Part shown: positions 25,168 to 37,130 of the stretch, in pieces | Layout: every line of letters begins with the position of its first letter | How positions within the stretch are numbered: position 1 is the stretch's first letter | Assembly (NCBI GenBank): GCA_964019135.1 | Contig: OZ025249.1 | Location: 16,207,088-16,271,087 of the forward strand | Source: Arenicola marina | Taxonomy: Eukaryota > Annelida > Polychaeta > Arenicolidae | Length of the DNA stretch: 64,000 nt | Direction: 5' to 3' | Notes under the pieces: generated by a model | Databases searched by the model: none | What the model saw: only the letters and a program-made list of their open reading frames with translations | What the model was told of the DNA's origin: nothing | Program-made: the position numbers and the translations under genes

Positions 25168-27640
25168 AAACACCTCAACTTAGCTTCAAGTCACTCCTCA
25201 TATCACGCCTCGATCCTATATCACGATTCCTGTTCCCTCGTATGTCCTCATAACATCTGGCGAAGGAGGAGCAGTCACGGCCAAACCTGACGAATGTCGG
25301 ACCGTACAACAGAGGAGCATTCTCCCCATAGGCGGCGCCAGTGTGGACGACGAGGCGTATCGCAGCTTAGAGCGACACGCTGGCCGTGCTGAGATAATGT
25401 CATAATGCTCCGATAAAATCTGCCATTGACGACATTGCCGGCCATGGCAGACACCAAGGAGAGAGGGTGTAAAATGCGATTGTCTCATTCAAACTACACC
25501 GCGAGACTGTCATGTGGAGTAAAGCATTTATAGCTTGACACGTGGTCGCATTGTGGCGTACAGTAGCAGGCGAAGCGTTAACGCTATACTCTGTGTAGAG
25601 ACTGGGAGGAAAGTGAGAGCTGGAAGATGGGGTGGGGGTGAGGGGCATGCAGTACTAATGAATAAAGTCCTTGGAATTGGTTTTACACTTCTGTGGGCTT
25701 GATGTGAGCTTGCTTGTCAGTGTGCACATAAGTGTTTTGATTTCTTGCATGACTTGAAACGAAGTACATATAACCCACCGCTTCCGAATACAATGAAATA
25801 AGGTAGGGGGGGGGGAGCAAGGGGGGGGCGGGGGTTGTGTTCCCAGATCACGAAGAATAAATGTCTTTATTCCCAGGTCACGATGCATTAAAAAGGATAA
25901 CTCTCAGTATACATAAGAACGGCGGATGCCTGATATAAATCAGCGAGTTCCTGATCCACGGTGATTAAATATTAAAATTCCCAGTTCACCATTAACAAAA
26001 ATCCTTGATCACGACGGTCGGCTAATATCCTATTCACAGTTCACGAAGAATGATTTGCCTCATTGCCAGTTCACGATGAAATGAAAACCCCATTCCAGAG
26101 GAACGGAAACACCCCTTGCCCCCAACGCCCCCCCCCCCCCCCCAGGTAGTCCTTGTTGTCTTAGCATCATAGCATCATATCCTATGCTATCATAGCATCC
26201 TCCATCAGATTCCTTGTAAGGTGTATCCCAACTCGAAATCTCAACGTTGGTTTAATTAGGCTAAGTCGTAAAGGTGACAGACATAGGACAATATTTTTCA
26301 GTGCCGCCACGAAAATGAACCAGTTCGGTGTCAAGGCAAGAGCGCCTCTTCATCCCCAAATGTGCAGTCTTATTGTGTCCAGGTTCAGGGCTGTGTTTCC
26401 AAGTGAACCATGAGATCAAAGATTCTAGACAAAGATCTTCTCCATAACTTTGCTTTCCCTAAGTAATCACGTGATTGATTCTTAGACCTTACGTGACTGA
26501 TGGTTATTTGGTGCAGCTTCGTTGTTTTTGCGCCATCTTCAGTTCGCAGATTGGTCGTTTCTCTCTACCACAAGGCCACATCTGACCCTACCCTTACCCT
26601 CTTCATGTTACGAGCACTAAACGTCCACCAATATTTAATATCCCGTTAGTTTGCTAGAGCACAAGGAGGAAGTTATGACGCATATTATTCTGATAATGTA
26701 GGCAGGTGCAGTAAGCCCTGTTTTTGTGTGTGCTTTTTTGTTCATTTGTCGAGAGGCACGCTTCTTCAGATTGAATCTCCATGTTACATGTCCTGTTTTC
26801 TGTTCGCTTGGCATATCGGGCATCACTGTGATAAGTTGAGCGACGTCGTTCCCTGTCCGCTTGTCGTTATATTCTGTGACTCACCCCAACTTTTTATCCC
26901 AACTCCGTCTCTTTCACATTTGCTTTGGTTATATTTTTTACTGCCTCAATCTTCTACACGATATCCGTTCTTGGTGATAATTTTTGTTGGCATTAACTTC
27001 TTTGGTTACGGCGTTTGTTTATCTCTCTGTGTTACTCCATAATTCTGTCCCCTCGGTTTGGCCGCCATTTTTCTCTCTGGTACTGTTTCAGCTGTGTCCG
27101 CCCCATAACTCTCAGCCCCTCTTATTCCGTCTCAGTGTCTGTCCGTCCTCCGGAGTGAAGATTACGTCCATGGCACCATTCGCCGGATTGCCATGTGACA
27201 TGTCACGTGTGAAGTACTCCGGGAGACTCAATCCGAGATCTAACTAAGTTCACTAAGTGCGTAACAGTCACCAAAACGGCTTTGTGACGTACTGCGCGAA
27301 ATTGGAAACCTTCTCCACGCGTTCAGACATTACGGTTGTAACGGATAGAACATAAATCATGGTGCACCAGTGTACTATGACACGGGTTCTCGCCGTTACC
27401 ACCAGCCATTATTTCTGTCATTTTGCGTCACACAATATTTTTTCTCAGCATATGAGGCGACTAATGAACAATAATAGCGCTGTAGTCGAACAAGATTCTT
27501 TGTTCCATTATGTAACTTGATTCCCTCTCGATGTTCGGTCTTTAAAAGTCCACTCTGACGCCCCAATCATCTAACATCTGTCCCGGTTGTTACATTGAAT
27601 GAGCAGATGAGTCACCGAGAGCAGGAGCAGGACCTGTATA
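25168..27640. other. Intergenic, no gene recognised
   Basis: Begins with CACCTCAAC, probably the displaced edge of the 23-bp minisatellite. It contains a degenerate 30-bp repeat (25805-26100, listed separately), a C16 tract at 26128-26143 and a small palindromic cluster of ATGCTATCATAGCAT near 26180-26200. Open frames near 25.2-25.6 and 26.7-27.2 kb have no recognisable domain. Confidence 0.55.
25805..26100. repeat. Degenerate ~30-bp repeat with CCCAGNTCACGA core
   Basis: Starts with a G-run, AGCAA, G-run block and then GTTCCCAGATCACGAAGAA. The core CCAG(A/G/T)TCACGA recurs at about 25842, 25872, 26037 and 26067, with weaker versions near 25980 and 26006. The clearest pairs are 30 bp apart. 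The G-run plus GTTCCCAGATCACGAAGAA module recurs on the minus strand at 53305-53360, so it belongs to a dispersed repeat. Confidence 0.6.
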
Positions 27641-27644
27641 AGGA

Positions 27645-28190
27645 CCTACAGATGTACGGCGCCAGTTGTGTATGTGCAGCCATCTAAATAAAGAGGGACA
27701 AATGTACGCAATCCTCTGTGTATAGACGGACAGATGTACGCCGCCATCTGTGTATCGAGGGACAGATTATGCCGCCATCTGTGTATAAGAACAGATGTAC
27801 GCCGACATCTGTGTATAGAGGGACAGATGTACACCGCCATCTGTGTATCGAGGGAGAGATTACGCCGCCATCTGTGTATAAGAACAGATGTACGCCGCCA
27901 TCTGTGTATAGAGGGACAGATGTACACCGCCATCTGTGTATCGAGGGACAGATTACGCCGCCATCTGTTTATAAGAACAGATGTACGCCGCCATCTGTGT
28001 AAAGAGGGACAGATGTACGCCAATCTATGTATAGAGGGACGGATGCACACCGCCATCTGTGTATAGAGGGACAGTTGTGCACCGCCATCTGTGTATAGAG
28101 GGACAGATTACACCGCCATCTGTGTATAGAGGGACAGATGTACACCGCCATCTGTGTATCGAGAGATAGATTACGCAGCCATCGCTGTGA
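27645..28190. repeat. ~31-bp minisatellite with 93-bp higher-order repeat
   Basis: About 17 monomers of 30-33 bp built around CAGATGTACGCCGCCATCTG, itself an inverted pair (CAGATG...CATCTG), joined by linkers GTGTATAGAGGGA, GTGTATCGAGGGA or GTGTATAAGAA. In the middle, three successive monomers form a 93-bp higher-order unit: the AGAACAGATG junction recurs at 27788, 27881 and 27974. Frames through it on either strand (repeats such as HLCIEGQ) are artefacts of the stop-free unit. Confidence 0.93.
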
Positions 28191-30132
28191 GTAGTGACAT
28201 ATACCAGATACCTGACTATATTTCTGACAGGGTAATATATTTTAACATGCGTTTATGTCGCTTGACGTAAAATGGCATATCACGATTTTCAGATTTTAAT
28301 TTGCACCTTGAGAGCTCCATATTGTGGCACCAATGCAAATAGAAATGCAGAAAAATGCATTTAATCACTGGATCAAACTATGGTCCCCCAAAGCCACGGC
28401 TCTCGATATACTCACTGACATGTTTTGCCACAGATAATGTTCACTTCGTCGCCGTGTATATACGTTGCGTATGACGTCATTGAATTATGTGCACCCCTTG
28501 AGTACAGCGGTAAAGGAGGCCTTGGGTTCTCGGCGTGATGACTGGTTCTCCTGGGGTTGTCTATTGGTCTGTGCAGTACGGGATGAACGAGGTGCTGCAT
28601 TTTTTTGTGCACAACCTAATCACTTAGGGAGTGGTAATAAACCTCGACGACTCGTAGCAGGGACAATGGCAGTACATCCACAGGATTAACACAGCTTGTT
28701 GACGACTCATACCAATATCAGTAGATATCATGTTCACCTTGTTTTTTATCGTAATTCCGCATAGGTTTTCCGGAAGAGAAGAGAAGCGATAAAGGGAGAG
28801 AGATGGGGAGAGAGGGGAGGGGAGGGGGGGGGCGGGGTGGGGGGCGGAGAGACACAGACCACAGACAGAGAGAGAGAGTGGGGAACGGCTATGGTTCGAT
28901 ATAACACGGGGGCTCTGTTGCCAGTTACATGATAGGCACTCGTTGACAATGTGGGCAATAAACACAGCGGGGTGGGTGGGGGGGGCATATCACGGGTAGG
29001 GGTGTGGTTATGATGCCGACGGCCGCGGGTGGTGCATGCGCATGGGGAGGGGCGGGGGTTGGGTGTAGCTGGGGGGGGGGGCGGGGCGGCGGGGGCGACC
29101 ATGGCGCGAAGGATCGCAGGCTCCATGCTGTCTTTGTAAAAGGGAAGAAGGCTTCTTCCTGCGCCTGCGTAAATCCCCCTGAGGAATACTTCCGGTTCCG
29201 GCGAGCCAGTGAGATGCGACCGACGCCGCCACACGTTGTGCTGATAACTGATGGGTGGTGGTTATCTCGGGCCGGGCCTCGCGCCGCCCCGTGGGTCATT
29301 ACCACCCCAGATCTACCGGTTACCCTCCCCACCCCCATGCAACCCCCACCCGCCAACCCTCAGACCCACCCCCACCCCACACACCACACCTCACTCCCTC
29401 CCGCCACCCCATACACCGCACCTCACTCCCTTCCGCCACCCCACACACCGCACCTGACTCACTCCCACCCCCTCCGCACCACGCCCCACTCCAGAAAACA
29501 TATTCCATTGTCCATGAAAGGTGGATCTTACACCGGCCCCGCCAACGTTCCTTATTCACTGACACCACACCCCTTTAACTTTTTTTTCTGGGGAAGCGAT
29601 CTCGCGGTCCCTCAACTGCCATCTTTATCGCCTCCCAGACACAAGCGAAAATTGCATTCCACGCTTCTTCTAGATTAATATATATTGATTCACTTTTTGT
29701 GGTGTCAACCAATGACTGGCCTTAAAGATATTATCTGTCTCTCCCCGACCGCCTTCCCTATCATATCACCAGCTATTAATAGCGTATTAAATATGTAACA
29801 TTGGGGGAATTTCACTCCATTCTCTCTGGGAACCACAACCCACGTTGTCATATCTTTAAAGAAGTCCAAAGCAATTTATTTCTTTGCATTATAGCCGTAT
29901 TGTAGGTAGATTTTCGGTTGAAGATTAATTCCCTTCTGGAGAAATATTTGATCTTTCCGGCTGATGAACGTAAACAAGATTAACCCATTAAGGTAAATCA
30001 CCATTGTATATCAGGCCTAATATTCTTAATGAATCGACGTTACCACCTGGGTCAGTTTATACTCCATGCAGCGAGATTAAGGAAAACAATATAATTTAAA
30101 GAAAGAAACCCAAGTTTGCATAAATGATGCAT
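28191..30132. other. Intergenic with G/C-rich low complexity
   Basis: A purine-rich stretch (GAGAGA, then G-runs) lies at 28780-28880, and G-rich stretches at about 28970-29100. C-rich sequence at 29330-29475 includes about three copies of a 32-bp unit containing CACCGCACCTCACTCCC. No gene is recognised; the 224-codon frame at 29004-29678 is a composition artefact. Confidence 0.6.
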
Positions 30133-30136
30133 TTAA

Positions 30137-30507
30137 AGCAATATGCTTACATGCGCCACCTTAGATTTTTTACATTTTATAATCAAGACTAAAAGTATCT
30201 CAAAATTTAGGATGAATATGTTTTTATATCTCTTTGAGTCTGTGAAACAAACATTTCAACATAAAACTGCGCGGTTTATTTATATCGCGCGGACGTGATA
30301 GCGAGCCGCGCTCGACATCACACACAAAATAGCGAACTGCGAACAGGCGCGCAGGAATATAAAGCCGGCCACCAACTTCTGCTTCGTTGACCAAAATGCT
30401 TCTCTCCGGATAGCCCGCAGGCTTTCATGATTTAAATTCAAGACAGAATGTACTTATTTGACATGGAGAAGAGGTTGGTAATACAACAAATTACGGAATA
30501 TATTGCT
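30137..30507. mobile_element. TTAA MITE, piggyBac-like (family A), copy 2
   Basis: A 371-bp relative of the element at 24541-24906 in the same orientation. It has AGCAATATG at the left, ATATATTGCT at the right, and TTAA on both sides (30133-30136, 30508-30511). The interior shares the GCGCGGTTTATTTATATCGC segment, the ATAAAGCCGGCCACC motif and GACATGGAGAAGAGGTTGG. Differences are mostly substitutions plus a few small indels. Confidence 0.92.
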
Positions 30508-30679
30508 TTAACTTGCAATCAATTTACCATTACGGTTCCGGGCAATGGCCCAATGGTGAAATCGTTATCGTGTCACCACCAAAACCAGCGTTTTCTAATT
30601 TAGCGCCAGCGCTACGTTTAGAAACTTCTCCCATCATGCAACCCGCTCATATATTCATTCGATCGACATTTCGATAATG

Positions 30680-30879
30680 NNNNNNNNNNNNNNNNNNNNN
30701 NNNNNNNNNNNNNNNNNNNNNNNNNNNNNNNNNNNNNNNNNNNNNNNNNNNNNNNNNNNNNNNNNNNNNNNNNNNNNNNNNNNNNNNNNNNNNNNNNNNN
30801 NNNNNNNNNNNNNNNNNNNNNNNNNNNNNNNNNNNNNNNNNNNNNNNNNNNNNNNNNNNNNNNNNNNNNNNNNNNNNNN
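30680..30879. other. Assembly gap of 200 N
   Basis: Exactly 200 undetermined bases, typical of a scaffolding placeholder, so the true distance is unknown. It separates MITE copy 2 from an 83-bp tandem repeat. Confidence 1.
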
Positions 30880-30974
30880 GGAAACTAACAGAAGCACTTT
30901 TTATCACCTAATTTATGTAAAGCGATAAAGAAACGGTTCCACGGATCCCCATTTTAGTACAAGAGTAGTGTGTA

Positions 30975-31200
30975 TCTGGCATACATATACCCTCTGGCCC
31001 GCCAAGGTGACCCTGGTTATTATCTGTACACTGCTATTTGGGTGTCCTCCAACATTCTCTGGCATACATACACCTTCTGGCCCGCCAAGATGGCCCTAGT
31101 TATTATCTTACACTGCTATATGTGTTTCTTCCAACATCCTCTGGCGTACATATACCTTCTGGCCCGCCAAGATGACCCTGGTTATTATCTGTACACTGGA
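30975..31200. repeat. 83-bp tandem repeat, 2.7 copies
   Basis: CATACATATAC/CATACATACAC/CGTACATATAC starts at 30980, 31063 and 31145. Each is followed by CTTCTGGCCCGCCAAGATG, then a shared TGACCCTGGTTATTATCTG-like part. The copies differ by a few substitutions. It lies just past the assembly gap, so a longer array may have been collapsed. Confidence 0.88.
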
Positions 31201-31534
31201 TAGTTATGGCATTATTGAGAGTGTGTGGCTGGCCAGTGGCTGGCCATGCTATGGGCTTGGTATGTATTGTTCCGTCCCAATGCAATAAACCTTCAAAGCG
31301 GCTGGTTGGCAGTGATCTCTGGCAGTCTGTCAGTACCCCCGGTAACGACGTTTATGCGTGAGATGGCGTACCACGGCGGTCGCCCATATACACTGTGTCG
31401 GTGTTGTTGCTTGGACTGGGGCCCCGTATGATTCCAACCCTCCCAGCTCTCCACCCCCCTTGCAAATGTTGATTTGTGTACCTTCTCTCCAACAAGTGTT
31501 CTCTTATCCTATGGTCGTCAATGTCCTCACACCA

Positions 31535-31915
31535 CCCCTTCTCTCACCCCGCCCCTCACCCTCACCCTCACCCTCACCCCGCCTCGCCCCCTCACCCCGC
31601 CCCGCCCCGCCCCCTCACCCCGCCTCGCCCCCTCACCCCGCCCCGCCCCCTCACCCCGCCCCGCCCCGCCCCCTCACCCTCACCCTCACCCCGCCCCGCC
31701 CCCTCACCCCGCCCCGCCCCGCCCCCTCACCCTCACCCTCACACCACCCCTTCTCTCACCCCGCCCCTCACCCTCACCCTCACCCTCACCCCGCCTCGCC
31801 CCTCACCCTCACCCTCACCCTCACCCCGCCTCGCCCCCTCACCCCGCCCCGCCCCCTCACCCCGCCCCGCCCCGCCCCCTCACCCTCACCCTCACCCCGC
31901 CCCCTCTCTCACCCT
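31535..31915. repeat. C-rich repeat of CCCTCA and CCCCGCC units
   Basis: A mosaic of CCCTCA hexamers and CCCCGCC/CCTCGCC heptamers with larger duplicated blocks: ACACCACCCCTTCTCTCACC occurs near 31530 and again near 31742. It resembles neither TTAGGG nor TTAGG telomere repeats. The proline-rich frames of up to 222 codons here are artefacts. Confidence 0.9.
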
Positions 31916-34900
31916 CGCCGCCCGGTCCGCCCATCTCCCAGGCAATGTTTTTGCGCCACTGTGAATATCACAGCCATTACATGGCTCGAGGATCAATGCA
32001 TCCGAGGATCAACTTACGCACTTTAACTTAACTCCGCGTCTGGTGGGACTGACTTTTTTTTGTTAACACTGTCTGAATATTTTCATCTTGCAAAGAATGG
32101 AGTTCCGATTGGGTCGTCACTTCGCTCGGCTCACAAGTCAAAGTACAAAATACTATGAACGGTCTTTCCGGAACCATAATCCCCCGACGGTCATAGGTTA
32201 TTCCCTGATTGACGTGTTCAGCCAATTATGGGCTGCCTCTCCTCGGGCCATGCCGCAGGATGGAGGCCCCCGGAAGATATGGGTGGGTGAGAGGGTGGGT
32301 GTGAGGGAGAGATCGGGCGGGGCGGGGCGGGGACATACGATAGGGTCCCATATCCCAAACCCCCAGGTGGTAATAGTCACTATGCTTCATCTGCAGCAAA
32401 TCCTTTCGTCAGGCACATGTAGAGGCACATATAGCAATTCGATTTTGTATTTTGCTGTTTCCTCTTGATTAATGCTAATGGAGTGTGAATTTTTGCAGGC
32501 CTGCGTGACACAAGATATGGCAAGATAGTCGGAGTTGTAATGGCTTTTCTATAGCATTCTGTGACGTCGTTTATAATGCGCCAGTGGTCGATAAGTAGAA
32601 GATTCGGTCTCTGAAAGGGGAAGTAACTGCATTGAAATAAACATATGTGTTTCTACTAATATCAACATTGAAGAAATGCGTCTCACGTACATACCGTTTA
32701 TCATACGACGCATTTTGTATGGCAGGGAAGGTAATTTCTCAAGTTAGTGAGGCGTTGTGACAAATGTAGCATGTTGTCATTGCGAGAAAATGGACGTACG
32801 TTTCTGAACACATAAGAAGCAGACGTTGTCTCATGGTCGAATTCTGCGTAGAAGCCTCCTAGCCCAGGGTGCAATGATTATTAACGGGCATCGACCGGCG
32901 ATTGTCGGCAGTGCTTTGTTTTCGGTACTTAGTCATCCCATGGTCTATGCTTTTTGGCTGAACATCGCGCAGTTGACGATATTCTCAACGTGTTCTTGTT
33001 GACATTATCAACAAGATGAAACGGGAAAATGGTAAATAGTGGAAAAAAGGGGTAAATAAAATAAAAAGGCTGTAGAACACTCGTGGGGCTTAAATAAAAA
33101 TACAGTTCTCAAATCGATGACCGCGCTTAATACCAAGAGCAAACACTTTGGGAACGCACGGCGGTCACGTTCTGCCAACATTGGCCCTATATATGTACTT
33201 GGATGACATTACATCATTTCCACATAGACAATTGCTGGCAGGATGTGTAGCATTTATGTCTTCACGCTCTCCTGGCCACCCCCACTGTCAGGCGGGGGTA
33301 TTTATCTTCTTATGGCCCGGCCCTGGAGAAGTTGATGGGTGTAACGGTGTAGGCGGGTGGGGGAGGGGTGGGGTGAGGGTGAGGGGGCGCTGCGTGTGGG
33401 ATGTGTGTGGGGGTGGAGGAGGGAAGGTGTGGGTGGCAGGTGGGGGGGGGGGGGTAGTCGGACATCTTCATGGGATAGCACATTTGTCACTAATCTATGT
33501 TTCCTCAACTTCGAGACCAAACAAGTAAATAAAGCAGGAGCGGTGCCCATAAAATTAGGCTCACGTGAGATTCTGCTTCTCTCGTTGTCACAACACAATG
33601 TCACGCTCCAAATACCGCTCCAATTTTATGTGATTCCTCGCTTATGGTGTACATGACCTATGAAGGGGAATCAACATCAGCTAGAGGTGTGGGGACTTTG
33701 GTGAATGAAGTAAATTATATTTGGGATCGTTTTTATTTCATAGCCAAGTCAACAGGTATATGTTAATCCAGTATATTAAATCGAATAGTAAACATATTGC
33801 ATAATATATATGTAATTAAGCACATATAACGGGGAATACATGGATACCTGTATCAGCGGACTAGTGAGGTTGGATTGGAGGAGAGAGGGTTAATTGAGTT
33901 TCGAAGAAATGAGCGTCAAGCAGGATACACTAATCCATATCACTCTGGCATTTACTGCTGTTTGACTTTCCAATATATATATATATTTATATATATAGAT
34001 TCATATCGAAATATAATAATGCCACAATATATAAAAACATAATACGATATATGCTTCCGAAATTGTTTGCAAGCAATTGTCATGATATTGAGCTATTGCG
34101 CTGCATGGTGTTCCATTTGTTTTTACATCAAGCAGAACAAAAACACTGACCGGTACCTATCTCCGTTCGCATCTGTTGAGCGCTCAGATGTAACATATCA
34201 ACCCAAGGTACATGAAATATGCAGGCGGTGAGTGGCTTATCCGCCAAAGAGATCAGGGATCAGGCCCATCAAACAATGGGAAGTAATGTGGGAAAAACGT
34301 AAAACAACTTATATTATTAATATTGTACGCTCCGGCCGATTGTCACAATGTTACTCTTTGGTCGATGCTGAAGACTGTAATGTAATGTTATCGGCGTAGC
34401 GCTGCGGACAAGAACAAACATCAAATGTGTTCCGGGGCTTTGAGTATTTGTTTCTCATCTGCGGATCACGCTTGAAGATTGACTCCATTGGTGTCCGTGG
34501 ACTTCGAAAATGTCCGTGGCAACCACGGTCTTTTTGAAGACTACGACCACAACGGCGCGTTTTTCATGGCGACCCAGATGGCAACGACGGCACCACGAAA
34601 AAGACGCTTTGGGAGAGAGCAAAAAAAAATGGCAGCTCCAGAAAGTTACCCAACTTAGAGGCCCCGATCATTACAGTCGGGCCCGGCCATCGCCCACACC
34701 GCGCCGCCGTCGCCAAGAGTGAGTGGACACATTGAGGGCTGCGTGGTTACATCACTGCCGGGGTGAGGGGTGAGAGTGACAAGGGTGGGGGTGGAGTTGA
34801 TATGTTGGAGGGCGTTGAGACGAGGAGAGTGGTTGGGGGGTGGGGGGGGGGGGGCGGGGGGCGGAGGGGGGATGAGCGGGGCGGGTTGCTGTAGATGTGA

Positions 34901-36787
34901 ACGGAAAGGGAAAGAAGAAGACATCTAGTGCCGCCATTTTATTGTTTTATTTTGTTAGAGTCCCTTGCAGTTCTGATGGCGATGGGACGATGGGACGAGA
35001 GGCTAATCCAACTGCTCACTCCCCATCCAACGGGCCGACTGCGCTGCCCTCTCACCCCCACCGCCCCCCCTCCCCGCCTACTCATACGCTGCACGAGCGG
35101 CGTGGGTTCCTTCAATATTACAGCTCGCTCCTCCTACTCCTACTCTCCTTTATTCTCGATCTCCTTCCTTTTCCTCCTGTATTTGCGGGTTCGATGTTGT
35201 GCTCACGCCAACCAGAGAAGCGCTTTTGTGGTCTCTCCTCCTTCCCGCCGTCAAGTTTTTGTGTTTCCTGTGATGTCGCCCTCTGCGTGTCAGCTCCAAC
35301 GTCTGTCACCACCAACTTTTTGTCGTACCCAAACAATACTGACATCGGCCGCCATGTTTCTTGTCTCGCACAATGTCTAATGTTTGATAGATATGTGGCT
35401 GTAGTAGTGGTCATTGTGTGTTTGGCCATTGCAGCTGTTACTGAGCCGCTGTAAAGGGTCATTCTCTTAAGCAGAATTCATCAGGTCATTTATGGGTTAT
35501 AAGATAAAAATGTGATAAAGGTACGAAACATACTCATACCATAAATCTCACTTACTCCCACAATCCGCGGCGGTCTGTAGATCATATTATTGCCTCGTAC
35601 ATAAATTAGGTTAGAGACAAAGGCCGTTTATGATTAATGATTTATCGGTTCCCATTTACATTCGCATTACAAGGTGGAAGTTTAAAATAGCGCACTTGTT
35701 ATTGAAAGATACATTGCGCCGGTAAGGGCTTCGTCACACCCGGAAACTTTCAGTTTCACGTCTGCTTTAGGTCTATTTATAGCCATAGCCGTGCGCCCAA
35801 TTTCAAGCATCAATGTCTAAGTGCATTATCATTAAATAAGTTGCTTGTGCAAATAATTTATTGCGGCATGAGATGATCACGGAACGTGCTGTCTTTGCGT
35901 TAGTACATCGCGCCAATCCGAATTTTTCGACAAGTAACAAATAATAAACACTCTTTTACAGCCTGGTTACCTTGACCGTGTAGTTGGCACCCTTGTTAAT
36001 CCTAGCCTGCCTTAAGGTTAATGCCATCATCGTTAATGTACGATCATGGAATGATTTTCCCGTGCCTCAGTTTTCTCTATTTAAGTTTAGCCGGACAGTA
36101 GTTGTCCGCTATCTCCAAACCCAGTCGCAACCTACTTGCACCAAAGGCTATCGGCTTAGCCTGCAAAGATGCAAAGAACACGTTTGAACTAGGCAATTAT
36201 TAGTGATCCGCCGTCATTTCCAGCCGCTTTATGGCATAAACCCCGTAATGTGCTTGATGGCGAACCACAACCCACACGGAGAAGATATTTATTCTTTATT
36301 GGCTTAGCATGAAATGGCGTTCGCCTGGCATCATCACGTTATTGTCTCAATCCCGTCCAACGAGATTACGGCCGATCTCGGCACACGCTCACGCGGCACG
36401 TACTGACTGTCTCCACGTAGGCGGGGACCAGCATCCACGACACAGCCCGGGAACCGCTGTGTAAAGAAGAAACCCCACGACTTTTTTTATAACTTAGCCA
36501 CCTTCCGCTTGGCGGGGCGGGCCTTGATTCCATCGGCCCGGGTTCCATTTGTCTGTTATACGAGTTTCAACGAGAATAGCGTTTGGGTGGTCTTTAGACA
36601 AGCTCGCTCGAAAAGGAGTCAATATTGCCGTGGGATGAATGCATGGATACGGGGGGCAAGACATGACCTTCAAAAGCCATCCGCGAAAAGCTTAAAATGA
36701 TGTAAAGAAAAAAGTAGCCCAGTATTCCAAAAGTTCATCGTACTTGAAAGCAACGTTGAGAGGCCAAGAAACCATCACCAAAACGTC
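31916..36787. other. Intergenic, no gene recognised
   Basis: Mostly unique sequence. Contains a G13 run at 33442-33454 within a G-rich stretch (33350-33455), TA-rich repeats around 33970-34000, a G-rich block at 34830-34880 and ordinary A/T-rich sequence. The 185-codon frame at 34897-35454 has no recognisable domain. Confidence 0.55.
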
Positions 36788-37130
36788 GTGGAACCATCGC
36801 CATGACAGTACAATTCCATCGCCATGACAGTATAATTAGATCGCCATGACAGTATAATTCCATCGCCATGACAGTACAATTCCATCGCCATGACAGTACA
36901 ATTCCATCGCCATGACAGTACAGTTCCATCGCCATGACAGTAAAATTCCATCGCCATGACAGTACAATTCCATCGCCATCACTGTGACAGTATAATTCCA
37001 TCGCCATCACTGTGACAGTATAATTCCATCGCCATGACAGTACAATTCCATCGCCATGACCGTACAATTCCATCGCCATGACAGTACAATTCCATCGCCA
37101 TGACAATACAATTCCATCGCCATGAGGCAT
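36788..37130. repeat. 22-bp minisatellite
   Basis: About 15 copies of a 22-bp unit with core CCATCGCCATGACAGTAC followed by AATT or a variant. Two copies carry a 6-bp expansion (CATCACTGTGACAG). The minus-strand frame with repeated MALELYCHGDG-type peptides arises because the unit lacks stops. Confidence 0.94.

Noticed and set aside
31535-31915. Possible interstitial telomere
   Set aside because: The hexamer is CCCTCA mixed with CCCCGCC, not CCCTAA or another known telomere unit.
31358-32031. Proline-rich frames up to 222 codons
   Set aside because: They come from CCCTCA/CCCCGCC repeats, in all three frames, with no conserved domain.
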